NCBI GenBank assembly: GCA_900314445.1
Contig: OMVA01000094.1
Location: 1-52,772 of the forward strand
Source: an uncultured Lachnospiraceae bacterium
GTDB lineage: Bacteria > Bacillota > Clostridia > Lachnospirales > Lachnospiraceae
Reading direction: 5' to 3'
Length of the DNA: 52,772 bases
Both the position numbers and the translations under genes were made by a program. Positions 17,635 through 26,320 of the stretch are shown here, in pieces (within the stretch, counting starts at the first letter, position 1; every line of letters begins with the position of its first letter). The notes beneath the pieces were generated by a model that did no database searches, was not told the origin of the DNA, and worked only from the letters and a program-made list of their open reading frames with translations.

Positions 17635-19743
17635 CTATTTTACTTTATAAATCTTCCAATCGCCACCCGCACCTACTAAATCATAACGATCTGTTTCCGT
17701 AAGGACAGTTCTTGTAAAGATATAAGTAATATTCAGGTCTTTCAAATCCTGATATGTAGCATTGATATAGATGAAATCTGTGCCAGCCAGTTCAAACTTA
17801 TCCTTATCATTTGCATCCGCCACAAGGTACATGTTCACATGTGCATAGCGGTTATAGATATCTTCATACTGCTTGTCCGGATCGATAATCTGCCATCTGG
17901 CAAGATCCGGATAAACATTGGTAGAATTGAGAGTTTTAATTCCCTTAATAAGAAGGGAATTGGTGTATGGATAATCACAATCCATAACCGCCCAGGTTTC
18001 TCCTGGATCCAGCTCATTTACATGCTCTGCCGCAAGTAATGATGGAACATTCTCTATGGAATTCACACCCATACTTACTGGGTTTACAAAGGCACCTGTA
18101 AGAAGCATTACCAGTCCAAAGAGGCAAGCCCACCACTTGGATACTCTTTCCATTTGGAGAGTAAATCCAAAAGTAAGAAGAGCAAATACCAGGAATGTCA
18201 CCAGCGTCTGGCCTGCGGTCAGGTAGTCTGGATAAAGCTTAATCTGCAACACTGCCATGGCCATAACACCAAGAAGGGATACAAGAGTCAGAAGAATAGA
18301 CTTCTTCTTTTCTGCATGAATAATGGATACTTCCATGAACAGCATAATCACATTTACCAGGCAGAAAATATCAATGGCTCTCTGCTTTAATACCATACTC
18401 ATGAAAGTAACTTTTGCGAGAATAGCTGGGAAACCAAAGATGCCCCAGATACCAAAGAAAATGCTAAGGGCCATCATGATCCAGAGAAGAGAATTTGTCT
18501 TCTTCTTTGCCAGCAGATAAATAAAAAATATATATGGCAGCGGGAAGAAATCCATAAAGAAGGAAGCTTCGCACACATTCATATATGGGCTACTTGCACC
18601 AATGGAATACCACATTGGGAAAATGTAAGTGGCCATCCACTTGGCCATGCCACCACCTGTTTCAAAACGTTTACCAGGATAGGCCGTATTCATCATGGCC
18701 GTAATTGTGTCAGCTGACTTCATAAAGACATAGCCCATGGAAAGGGCCAGCAGGATGACGCCAACAGCAATGGTGAGAATATCAATTTTATTAATCTTAT
18801 AGAGCTTGTGATTCTTAATGAAAATCCAGATGATGAGTCCCAGCAAAACATAAGCCATTGGAATCATCCAGGCTGGATACATGGTAAGAATAAAACTTCC
18901 AGCACACAGCACGATAATGGCTGTGTAGAAAATTCTTTTCTTAGAATTATTGCAAAGCAGGAACTTATCGAAAATGATGATGGCAAGCTGCACATCAATA
19001 AGCATCTCCACAAAACCATTAATAGCAAACCACCACTGCACAGCTGGTGCAAATGTAATTGCCAGGGCATACATAAGAGACAGTCTGCGATTGTCCTTTG
19101 TCAGAAGTCTTGCAAATTCAAAGGACACCAGGAAAAGGGCAATCAGTCTTCCATACCAGAAGAAAGCCAGTCCCTGGGCAATTGGAAAGAGAATATAGCC
19201 AATATAGAAGGGTCTATAGATTGTAATCAAAGAAGCAACTGGCAGACCATATTCAATAAATACATCTGTAGGTTCCCCTCTTACCAAAGAATTGAAGTAA
19301 GAGAACGCGCCATCAGGATTATGGTACTGGGAAAATGTCATTGGAGTCAGGGTTGCCCATTCATCCACACGGATACCACGGGAAGCTCCCATCTTTACAT
19401 CCCCATTTACAATACCAAAGAGAAGATCATAATAGCCCACAGAGGAACCATGAATTCCTGGAATCAGGCAGAGTAAAAAGAAAAGTCCTGCCAGAACAAA
19501 ACGATACTTAAATACAAGGTCTCTTGTCTTACTTGCTAAAAGCAAAGTAAAAACCATAAGGAAAAGGCCAAACATGCAGATAAATTTTAAAGGCTGCACA
19601 TTCGAAAAAATCTCATGGGCGGAAGTGATATTTCCGCCATGAGACACATAAGATTCATATATCCAGCAGACCAAAACAAAGGCAAGAGCACCAAGCCCAG
19701 CCATGATGGCTTTTACTGATTTACAATTCAAAATCTTAAGCAT
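17635..19743 (-). CDS. Large polytopic membrane protein, putative GT-C-like
   Basis: A 702-residue protein when started at MLKILNCK, which has GGGAGAAG upstream and overlaps the stop of the preceding gene by 8 nt. About 12-13 hydrophobic helices. The outer loop after the third helix has SRGIRVDEWATLTPMTFSQY, a conserved acidic motif of this Gram-positive membrane-protein type, and a soluble C-terminal tail begins near residue 590. Coupling to a GtrB-like synthase gene suggests it uses that enzyme's polyprenyl-phosphate-sugar. Exact reaction unknown. Confidence 0.75.
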   Translation of the reverse strand: MLKILNCKSVKAIMAGLGALAFVLVCWIYESYVSHGGNITSAHEIFSNVQPLKFICMFGLFLMVFTLLLASKTRDLVFKYRFVLAGLFFLLCLIPGIHGSSVGYYDLLFGIVNGDVKMGASRGIRVDEWATLTPMTFSQYHNPDGAFSYFNSLVRGEPTDVFIEYGLPVASLITIYRPFYIGYILFPIAQGLAFFWYGRLIALFLVSFEFARLLTKDNRRLSLMYALAITFAPAVQWWFAINGFVEMLIDVQLAIIIFDKFLLCNNSKKRIFYTAIIVLCAGSFILTMYPAWMIPMAYVLLGLIIWIFIKNHKLYKINKIDILTIAVGVILLALSMGYVFMKSADTITAMMNTAYPGKRFETGGGMAKWMATYIFPMWYSIGASSPYMNVCEASFFMDFFPLPYIFFIYLLAKKKTNSLLWIMMALSIFFGIWGIFGFPAILAKVTFMSMVLKQRAIDIFCLVNVIMLFMEVSIIHAEKKKSILLTLVSLLGVMAMAVLQIKLYPDYLTAGQTLVTFLVFALLTFGFTLQMERVSKWWACLFGLVMLLTGAFVNPVSMGVNSIENVPSLLAAEHVNELDPGETWAVMDCDYPYTNSLLIKGIKTLNSTNVYPDLARWQIIDPDKQYEDIYNRYAHVNMYLVADANDKDKFELAGTDFIYINATYQDLKDLNITYIFTRTVLTETDRYDLVGAGGDWKIYKVK

Positions 19744-20677
19744 TTTTCTTCTCCCTGCATTCATCCGCAACGTCATTTAAACGCATTTCGAAATCCTGCT
19801 TATTCTTCTGGACACTGTTCTCCAACATAAGTCCTGTGAAGAAAGACTGAATTGCTGCAATTAAAGTAAATCCACAAACAATAAGGGTTGGGAATTTCAA
19901 TACTTCACCTGTCTGAATGTACTCAACCAGTACTGGTACAAAGAAAGCAAGCGCAATGATTGCAAGGATTGCCGCGAGCAGACCGAAGAAACGGAATGGC
20001 TTATACGTACGGAAAAGTCTTGCAATGGTACGAAGTACCTTGAAACCGTCAGAATAAGTGTTCAGCTTAGACACAGAGCCTTCTGGACGATCACGGTATT
20101 CAATGATTACATTGGTAAGATGCATATTCTTATCAATGGCATGAATAGACATTTCTGTTTCAATCTCAAAGCCCTTGGAAAGAACCGGGAAAGTCTTAAC
20201 AAACTTATAACTAAAAGCACGGTAACCTGTCATGATATCCTTGATATCTGACTTGAATAAATGGTTGATGCTAGCACGTACAATGGAATTTCCCAGATTA
20301 TGGAATGGCCGCTTATTCTCTTCAAAGTATGTGGAAGAAAGGCGGTCGCCTACTACCATATCCACGTTACGTTCTAAGACCTGCTTTACCATTTCTGGTG
20401 CATTGTCAGCTGGATAAGTATCATCACCATCCGTCATGATATAACACTCTGCATCGATATCACGGAACATGCTTCTGATAACATTCCCCTTACCCTGCTG
20501 GTATTCATAACGAACTTCAGCACCTGCGGCACGGGCAATTTCATCTGTGCCATCTGATGAGTTGTTATCGTACACATAGATTGTTGCTTCTGGCAGTACT
20601 GCTTTAAAGTCCTTAACAACCTTCTCAATTGTCTTGCTTTCGTTATAGCAAGGAATTAATACTGCAATTTTATCCAT
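19736..20677 (-). CDS. DPM/GtrB-like polyprenyl-phosphate glycosyltransferase (GT2) with two C-terminal helices
   Basis: A 313-residue GT2 enzyme: VLIPCYNESKTIEKVVKDFK, VYDNNSSDGTDEIA, GKGNVIRSMF and MTDGDDTYP (metal site near residue 100). DIMTGYRAFS is typical of DPM/GtrB-like enzymes. Two transmembrane helices (about 228-250 and 262-285) follow, the GtrB arrangement. It should charge undecaprenyl phosphate with one sugar on the inner face. The next gene, a large membrane protein, overlaps it by 8 nt and is the probable user. AAAGGCGG precedes the ATG. Confidence 0.9.
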   Translation of the reverse strand: MDKIAVLIPCYNESKTIEKVVKDFKAVLPEATIYVYDNNSSDGTDEIARAAGAEVRYEYQQGKGNVIRSMFRDIDAECYIMTDGDDTYPADNAPEMVKQVLERNVDMVVGDRLSSTYFEENKRPFHNLGNSIVRASINHLFKSDIKDIMTGYRAFSYKFVKTFPVLSKGFEIETEMSIHAIDKNMHLTNVIIEYRDRPEGSVSKLNTYSDGFKVLRTIARLFRTYKPFRFFGLLAAILAIIALAFFVPVLVEYIQTGEVLKFPTLIVCGFTLIAAIQSFFTGLMLENSVQKNKQDFEMRLNDVADECREKKNA

Positions 20678-20719
20678 ATATTTCCGCCTTTAAAATTCAA
20701 TTTTCCTATTGGAAGACCA

Positions 20720-23700
20720 TTAGTCTTCATCTACATTCTTTAATACTTTATCAGACATTGAAAGTTTACCATCGCAAATGACACCAACCTGGTAAACTCC
20801 TGCTTCAATGCTGTCTAAATCAATCATACACTTAAAGCCACAACCTTCAATGTCTTTTTCTTCTGGATGAACAGCTAGCACATCCAGACGAAGGAGTTTC
20901 TTAGTTCCAATTCTATAGGTATGATCCTTGCCAAGCAAGTATACTTCCACCTTGGCATCCTTGTTACTTGGCTTGCTAATGGTATAAGCCCAACCAGAAA
21001 TCAAAATACAATAATCTCTATAAACTCCATCCACTGCAGCTTTCACATCTCCAGCCTTTCGCTCAATCTCATAAAGGTCTGGATTTTCTGCCTTAGCTTT
21101 CGCTTCTTCAATTGCCTGCAGCTGCACTTTTGCCTCTTCCACCATCTTGCTATCTGTAAGATCCAATACTGTATAATGACTTCCTTCATCATAGTTATTG
21201 GTGAACTCAACACCATTTTGAATCAGATGAGGACTGTAGAAAGGATCACATAACTTAAACTGTGGATGCATTTCGAAGAGATAATGCTTTTCATGATTCA
21301 GTCTCTTTAACTTTGCAGGATCCATCAAATCACTGCCACGGCTGAGAGACTCATGATGATATAACTTTACATCATTTCGAATTACATTGTAGTAACCCTT
21401 TTCCACCAGTTTAAAGCATAAATCCACATCATTATAAGCAATTGGAAGTGTCTCATTATAGCGACCAATTTCTTCGAACTTGTCCTTAGAAACCAAGAGA
21501 CAAGCTGCTGTCACTGCCAGCAAATCATACTCTGTGCGATTACGCCAGAAGTAGTAAATTGTATTATCATCCATATGTGAGAAACAATGGGATGGTCCAC
21601 TCTTAAGATTTACAACGCCTGCATGCTGAATCAGGGTAGTATTTGGATAATAAAGCTTTGCTCCAACTGCACCCACATGAGGAAGCTGAGCCTGGCCAAG
21701 CATTCTCTCCAGCCAGTCTTCCTGAATGATTTCCATATCATCATTGAGGAATAAGTAATAGTCTCCCTTTGCCGCTGTCGCTCCCGTATTACACATATGA
21801 GAGAAGTTAAAGCTTTCCGGCTGATAGATATACTGGAAATGATCCACATCTGCCAGAGCCTTATAACGCATCATGTTAGGGAATTCACTACCATTATCCA
21901 CAACAATAATTTCATAATTCTTGTAGGAAGTCAGCTTATTCAGACTTTCCACGCAACGGCGCAGCACAACCGGATTATCCTTGGAAGGAATAATAATACT
22001 CACCAGAGGATTATCCTGCACATCATAAACCAGATGCATCTGATGAGTACCCTCAATATCTTCCAGATGTCCCCTCCAGCCACGGCGGGATAGCGCCTCT
22101 TCACGACACTTGCGGCTCGCCTCTAATACATAAGGCTTTGCATCCTCATCACCAGCTGTGGATTCCTTACGCTCTCTCCAGTGGTAAAGCACCTTCTGAA
22201 TATGGCCAATTTTTTCTGTCTCTTCAGTAAAACGAAGGGCAAAATCAAAGTCCTGGGCACCATCAAAGTCCTTGCGGAAACCACCAATCTTCTTGGCAAT
22301 TTCTCTTCTGTAAACACCAAAATGGCAGATATACATATAGGACATTAAGGTGTCCGGTGACCAATCCGGCTTAAAGTTTGGCATATGGCGGTTTGTGCCG
22401 TCATCGTCAATCTTATCCTCATCAGAGTAAATAAGATCCAGATCTTTATTCTCATTCAGAAGTTTAACATTCTCATAGAGTGCAAATGGACTTAGCACAT
22501 CATCACAGTCAACCAGTCCAATAAACTCTCCTGTGGCATTTTCCAGTGCTGTATTTGTACATTCGGAAATACCACCATTCTGCTCACGGAAAATTATTTT
22601 AATCTTCTCGTCCGCATTCTGTCCACCTTCTTTGTAGCGACTCAGTACTTCTCGTACATGTTCCTGGGTAGAACAGTCATCTACTAAGACCAGTTCCCAG
22701 TTGGTGTATGTCTGATTTCTTACGGAATCAATACAGGTAATCAGCATATCTTCCTGCACATTGTAAACAGGAATTAAGATGGAGAATTTAGGCTGATATG
22801 TAAAACTTGCATCATCGTGACTTTGTGCCTCAGCAAGATACTCTTTTTCCAAATCCAGAATCCAGGATTCATAATTGTCGCCATACTTTTCGTTGAAGGC
22901 GTCAATCCTCTCGTCCTGTTCCTTCTGCTTTACTGCAATCTCAGCAAGCTTGCGATCTGTTTCCGCATCAAATTCCTTCTTATATTTCTTGAACTTCACA
23001 CGCTTAACAACTAAAGATCCACCATATACCGGATTCTTGATTGCACGCTTAAAACGAGCCATACGAGCCTGAAGTTCCGCAATGGCAGCATCACGTTTTG
23101 CCACTTCCTGACGAAGTTCTTCCAGGCCTCTATTTTGCTCTTCTACAGCCTTTTTATAATTCTCAATCATATCATCCAAATTCATGTGATGAAGAGAGAA
23201 TCCCTTAATATATTCATTTAAATCATCGATGCTCTTATTCAGTGTGTGGATTGCCTGATCCTGAGCAGCAACTGTATTTTCAGCATTCTGTCTTGCTGTA
23301 ATTTCTTCCTGCAGCCTTGTAATTTCTTCCTGCAGACTTGTAACTGTTTTTCTATACTGAATCATGTAGTCTGAAGATAGGTTCTGTCCAAATACATACT
23401 GCTGGAAATTGTATTCCATTTCTGCAAAGGTCTGCTGCTTCTCCAAAGTAATTCCAAATAATTCAAAGAATTCTTCCTTCTTCAATCCATTCTGAATGAC
23501 ATCTTTTGTATGATAATAAAAATAGAGAAGAGTACGATACTTGATATATTCCACAGGAATTAAGAAATCAAATACCCACTCATAATCGATACAAAAAAGT
23601 CCCGCTTCTGTCTGAATAAAGTTGTCGAAATTGGCATCAAAATTCACATTCTTTACAGCGGGCTCTCCCGCAAAGTCAAAGTCACCCAAAACTTCTTTGA

Positions 23701-24079
23701 AGCCATTAGACATTTCAAATGGTGCCTTCACAGAATCTGTATAGTCCGTAACCAAAGCCAAAGACTTTTCCACCTCTAGCTTCCAGTCATCTTCATTTGA
23801 CTTTGTGTATGAAATTTCCGGCATAACATTATTGCCATGCAGAAATTCGAACTTCATGGTCTTTTCATCTACATCGGTATAAGGCAGAATTTGAATATTC
23901 TTGTATGCAGATTTTAAGCTGTCAAAATGCGAACGGAAATCATTCATGGTGCTGATTGCATCTGCATGAAGCGCCTTCTTTTCTACAAATTTCTTGCCGT
24001 CTTCTTCCACAATAAAAGTAGCCATCTGGAATGGTTCTCTTCTCATAGAGTTAAATTTTGCATATAAAACTTTTCTCAT
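20720..24079 (-). CDS. Giant fusion: kinase-like domain, coiled coil, two GT2 domains, GW beta module
   Basis: A 1119-residue protein started at MRKVLYAKF, with AGGAG 4 nt before the ATG. Residues 1-230 resemble an aminoglycoside-phosphotransferase/WbdD-type kinase: D148 and N153 in NVNFDANFDN have the D-x4-N spacing of the catalytic loop, and D165 in CIDYEW fits the metal-binding aspartate; the usual loop histidine is N146. Residues about 241-345 and 370-420 are heptad-rich and probably coiled coil. GT2 domain one starts at 431 (DCDD at 524-527) and domain two at 691 (LNDD at 778-781). The last 110 residues form a beta module with ISGW. It lies 7 nt after a methyltransferase gene; the two together match the order methyltransferase-kinase-coiled coil of WbdD, which caps O-antigen chains and sets their length. 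The capping role here is inference. Confidence 0.82.
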   Translation of the reverse strand: MRKVLYAKFNSMRREPFQMATFIVEEDGKKFVEKKALHADAISTMNDFRSHFDSLKSAYKNIQILPYTDVDEKTMKFEFLHGNNVMPEISYTKSNEDDWKLEVEKSLALVTDYTDSVKAPFEMSNGFKEVLGDFDFAGEPAVKNVNFDANFDNFIQTEAGLFCIDYEWVFDFLIPVEYIKYRTLLYFYYHTKDVIQNGLKKEEFFELFGITLEKQQTFAEMEYNFQQYVFGQNLSSDYMIQYRKTVTSLQEEITRLQEEITARQNAENTVAAQDQAIHTLNKSIDDLNEYIKGFSLHHMNLDDMIENYKKAVEEQNRGLEELRQEVAKRDAAIAELQARMARFKRAIKNPVYGGSLVVKRVKFKKYKKEFDAETDRKLAEIAVKQKEQDERIDAFNEKYGDNYESWILDLEKEYLAEAQSHDDASFTYQPKFSILIPVYNVQEDMLITCIDSVRNQTYTNWELVLVDDCSTQEHVREVLSRYKEGGQNADEKIKIIFREQNGGISECTNTALENATGEFIGLVDCDDVLSPFALYENVKLLNENKDLDLIYSDEDKIDDDGTNRHMPNFKPDWSPDTLMSYMYICHFGVYRREIAKKIGGFRKDFDGAQDFDFALRFTEETEKIGHIQKVLYHWRERKESTAGDEDAKPYVLEASRKCREEALSRRGWRGHLEDIEGTHQMHLVYDVQDNPLVSIIIPSKDNPVVLRRCVESLNKLTSYKNYEIIVVDNGSEFPNMMRYKALADVDHFQYIYQPESFNFSHMCNTGATAAKGDYYLFLNDDMEIIQEDWLERMLGQAQLPHVGAVGAKLYYPNTTLIQHAGVVNLKSGPSHCFSHMDDNTIYYFWRNRTEYDLLAVTAACLLVSKDKFEEIGRYNETLPIAYNDVDLCFKLVEKGYYNVIRNDVKLYHHESLSRGSDLMDPAKLKRLNHEKHYLFEMHPQFKLCDPFYSPHLIQNGVEFTNNYDEGSHYTVLDLTDSKMVEEAKVQLQAIEEAKAKAENPDLYEIERKAGDVKAAVDGVYRDYCILISGWAYTISKPSNKDAKVEVYLLGKDHTYRIGTKKLLRLDVLAVHPEEKDIEGCGFKCMIDLDSIEAGVYQVGVICDGKLSMSDKVLKNVDED

Positions 24080-24086
24080 ATCGCTC

Positions 24087-25001
24087 CTAACTCTCGGCAA
24101 TCACAATAAAGGAATTTGCAAATTCTTCAAACTTACCATCTTTACAGATGGAATCCCAAGCCTGCTTCTCATCAAAGAGCTGCAGTTTGTCCCGGTCGTA
24201 GGTATAGCCAATCATGGTATCACTACAAGACTTTGGTAAATACTCTTGGGAATAAACTTCAAATGGAAGCTTGTAATCTGGCATTGGATAATAAAAATCC
24301 TGATGCACGAATCCAGCTTCTTCCACTAACTTATAGAGCTGGTCTTTGGAGAAGGTACGTACTCGTTCCACATTTGCATAACCAGTAATGGAATCAAACA
24401 TTTCTCCTGTATGATCTTCCTTGGCACCAGCCCAATACTTAAGGCCATACTTATTCTCAATGGCAATGAGGAGTTTTCCACCTGGTTTTAAGTAGGACTT
24501 AGTCTTCTTTAACATATCCAGGAAAGGCTGGTCAGAATCGATATAGTAAATGGAATATTCCAAAACGCCAATCAGAGACACATAGTCAAACTTTTCTTCC
24601 AGCTGAATATCTTCAAAATTGCCAACATAAATTTCCAGATTGTCATGTTCTTTATTTCTGTATGCATTGATGGTAGATCTTCTCTTGGAAAGATCAATAG
24701 CCGCTACACGGCTGACTCTCTCGCAGAAAAGGCCAGAAATCGCACCACATCCAGCACCAATCTCCAGCAAGCTTCCTTCTTTTTTGAAAGCATACCAATT
24801 CAGAACATTTTTTCTTACATCAGACAAATGATAAAGGAGAGGCCATTCCTTTTCCTTCTTCAAACGTCCCTGAATATCCTTCTCATTTTTTACAATATCA
24901 AGAAGTTTATCCTCAATATCGCCATCACTATAGGTGTCTGTGCCCTTGTAGAACTTGTAATTCAGGGTCACATTTCCAATTTTCTCTGTTAATCCATCCA
25001 T
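24087..25001 (-). CDS. Class I SAM-dependent methyltransferase, WbdD N-terminal-like
   Basis: A 304-residue enzyme started at MDGLTEKIG, one base after the ABC ATPase stop, with GGAG about 10 nt upstream. Motif I is SLLEIGAGCGAISGLF (about residues 74-89), followed by AAIDLSKRR and SLIGVLEY (motif IV region). The later blocks IAIENKYGLKYWAG and FSKDQLYKLVEEAGF recur in methyltransferases fused or adjacent to kinase-like and GT domains in ABC-dependent polysaccharide loci. Expected role: methylating a terminal sugar or terminal phosphate. The TAG stop lies within the ribosome binding site of the next gene, and a single frame change would fuse the two proteins. The methyltransferase call is firm; the substrate is inferred. 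Confidence 0.85.
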   Translation of the reverse strand: MDGLTEKIGNVTLNYKFYKGTDTYSDGDIEDKLLDIVKNEKDIQGRLKKEKEWPLLYHLSDVRKNVLNWYAFKKEGSLLEIGAGCGAISGLFCERVSRVAAIDLSKRRSTINAYRNKEHDNLEIYVGNFEDIQLEEKFDYVSLIGVLEYSIYYIDSDQPFLDMLKKTKSYLKPGGKLLIAIENKYGLKYWAGAKEDHTGEMFDSITGYANVERVRTFSKDQLYKLVEEAGFVHQDFYYPMPDYKLPFEVYSQEYLPKSCSDTMIGYTYDRDKLQLFDEKQAWDSICKDGKFEEFANSFIVIAES

Positions 25002-25002
25002 A

Positions 25003-26298
25003 CTAATCAAGCTCCACTTCAGATTTCATATCATAAAAACCAACCGTATTCTTATCCGAAATAACCGTCATACTACAAATATCATAGAGTCTGTGGTAAA
25101 CCAAAAACTCATCGTGCTCAAATCTTGTACAACCAAGAGAGAGCAAATACTGACCACCCTGGAGATTCAATTCCTGTGCAAATGAGATTACCCTCTCTTC
25201 ACCTTCCTTAATCTCTCCCAGATCCGCATTTTCAAACATGGTATTGGTTCCCGTAATTTCCGTACCCTTCAAAGTACGAATGGTAAATGCCACAATCGGA
25301 TTTGTTACATCCTTATGAGCCTTAATCTTCACCTTAACTTTAAAACGAGAGCCTTTAATTAATGTACTTGTATATTTACCGGACTCATCCACAATGGCAA
25401 AGTCAGAAATTTCCACAATCTTATCGCCATAGTCCTGATGGTTTGGATTAATTACATAATTATATTTCCACTCATCACCAGATACCTTCTGGTCAGAGGC
25501 GCCTTCTGCCACATCCTTGGCTTTTCCAGCTTCCTTGGAAGCTGCATCATGAGCATCCACCTCTCCTACAAGAACCTTCTTGTAGAGATCAATTACATCA
25601 TTTGGCCTGCCTTCTGAAATCTTCACACCCTTATTGAGAAGGATGGCGCGATCACAGTACTTACTAATAGAACTTAAGTCATGGCTTACAAAAAGAATAG
25701 TCTTACCCTGTTTCTTAAATTCCTCAAACTTCTTGTAACACTTGGCCTGGAAGAATACGTCACCTACAGACAAAGCTTCATCTACAATAAGAATTTCCGG
25801 ATTGATGTTAATGGCAACCGCAAAGGCCAGTCTTACAAACATACCTGAAGAATAAGTCTTTACTGGCTGATTAACGAAGTCACCAATATCAGCAAACTTC
25901 AAAATATCATCCAACTTCTCATCAATTTCTTCTTTAGTAAAGCCAATCATGGTTCCATTTAAATATACATTTTCAATACCTGTATATTCCTGATTAAAAC
26001 CAGCACCTAACTCCAGAAGAGCAGAGATTCTACCATTGATTTTCACATCACCATCAGAAGGATTCAGTACACCAGTAATAATTTTCAGGATTGTAGACTT
26101 ACCTGCACCATTGGTACCAATGATACCAACGCATTCTCCACGTTTGATATCAAAATTAACGTCACGAAGAGCATAGTGCTCCCTTACCTTAATGTCATGA
26201 CCAAATCCCAATGATTCTTTAAGACGATCCATTGGCTTATCATATAACTTATATACTTTTGAAACGTGATTGACGCGAATTGCGTAATCTTCTGCCAT
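25003..26298 (-). CDS. wzt: ABC transporter ATPase with glycan-binding C-terminal domain (Wzt)
   Basis: A 431-residue protein. Walker A is GTNGAGKST (61-69), the signature is YSSGM (149-153), Walker B is ILIVDEALSVGD (169-180) and the switch histidine is H206 in FVSHD. A linker follows to about 275, then a Wzt-C beta domain (about 280-431) with FAIVDESGK, TIRTLKGTEITGTNT and GGQYLLSLG. In known ABC-dependent O-antigen systems that domain binds the chain's capped non-reducing end. Its presence, and the methyltransferase/kinase-like genes directly after it, point to export of finished, capped chains. The permease gene lies 22 nt upstream. GGAG precedes the ATG. Confidence 0.93.
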   Translation of the reverse strand: MAEDYAIRVNHVSKVYKLYDKPMDRLKESLGFGHDIKVREHYALRDVNFDIKRGECVGIIGTNGAGKSTILKIITGVLNPSDGDVKINGRISALLELGAGFNQEYTGIENVYLNGTMIGFTKEEIDEKLDDILKFADIGDFVNQPVKTYSSGMFVRLAFAVAININPEILIVDEALSVGDVFFQAKCYKKFEEFKKQGKTILFVSHDLSSISKYCDRAILLNKGVKISEGRPNDVIDLYKKVLVGEVDAHDAASKEAGKAKDVAEGASDQKVSGDEWKYNYVINPNHQDYGDKIVEISDFAIVDESGKYTSTLIKGSRFKVKVKIKAHKDVTNPIVAFTIRTLKGTEITGTNTMFENADLGEIKEGEERVISFAQELNLQGGQYLLSLGCTRFEHDEFLVYHRLYDICSMTVISDKNTVGFYDMKSEVELD

Positions 26299-26320
26299 AT
26301 CTTTTCTCCATCAAAATAAT

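Noticed and set aside
18808..19476. Plus-strand open frame of 222 codons
   Set aside because: It is antisense to the large membrane-protein gene and rich in H, N, Q and K as expected from reverse-complemented hydrophobic codons.
15635..19743. Assignment of either large membrane protein as a Wzy polymerase
   Set aside because: Both have a long soluble C-terminal tail and a GT-C-like acidic loop rather than the usual Wzy layout; the evidence does not settle it.
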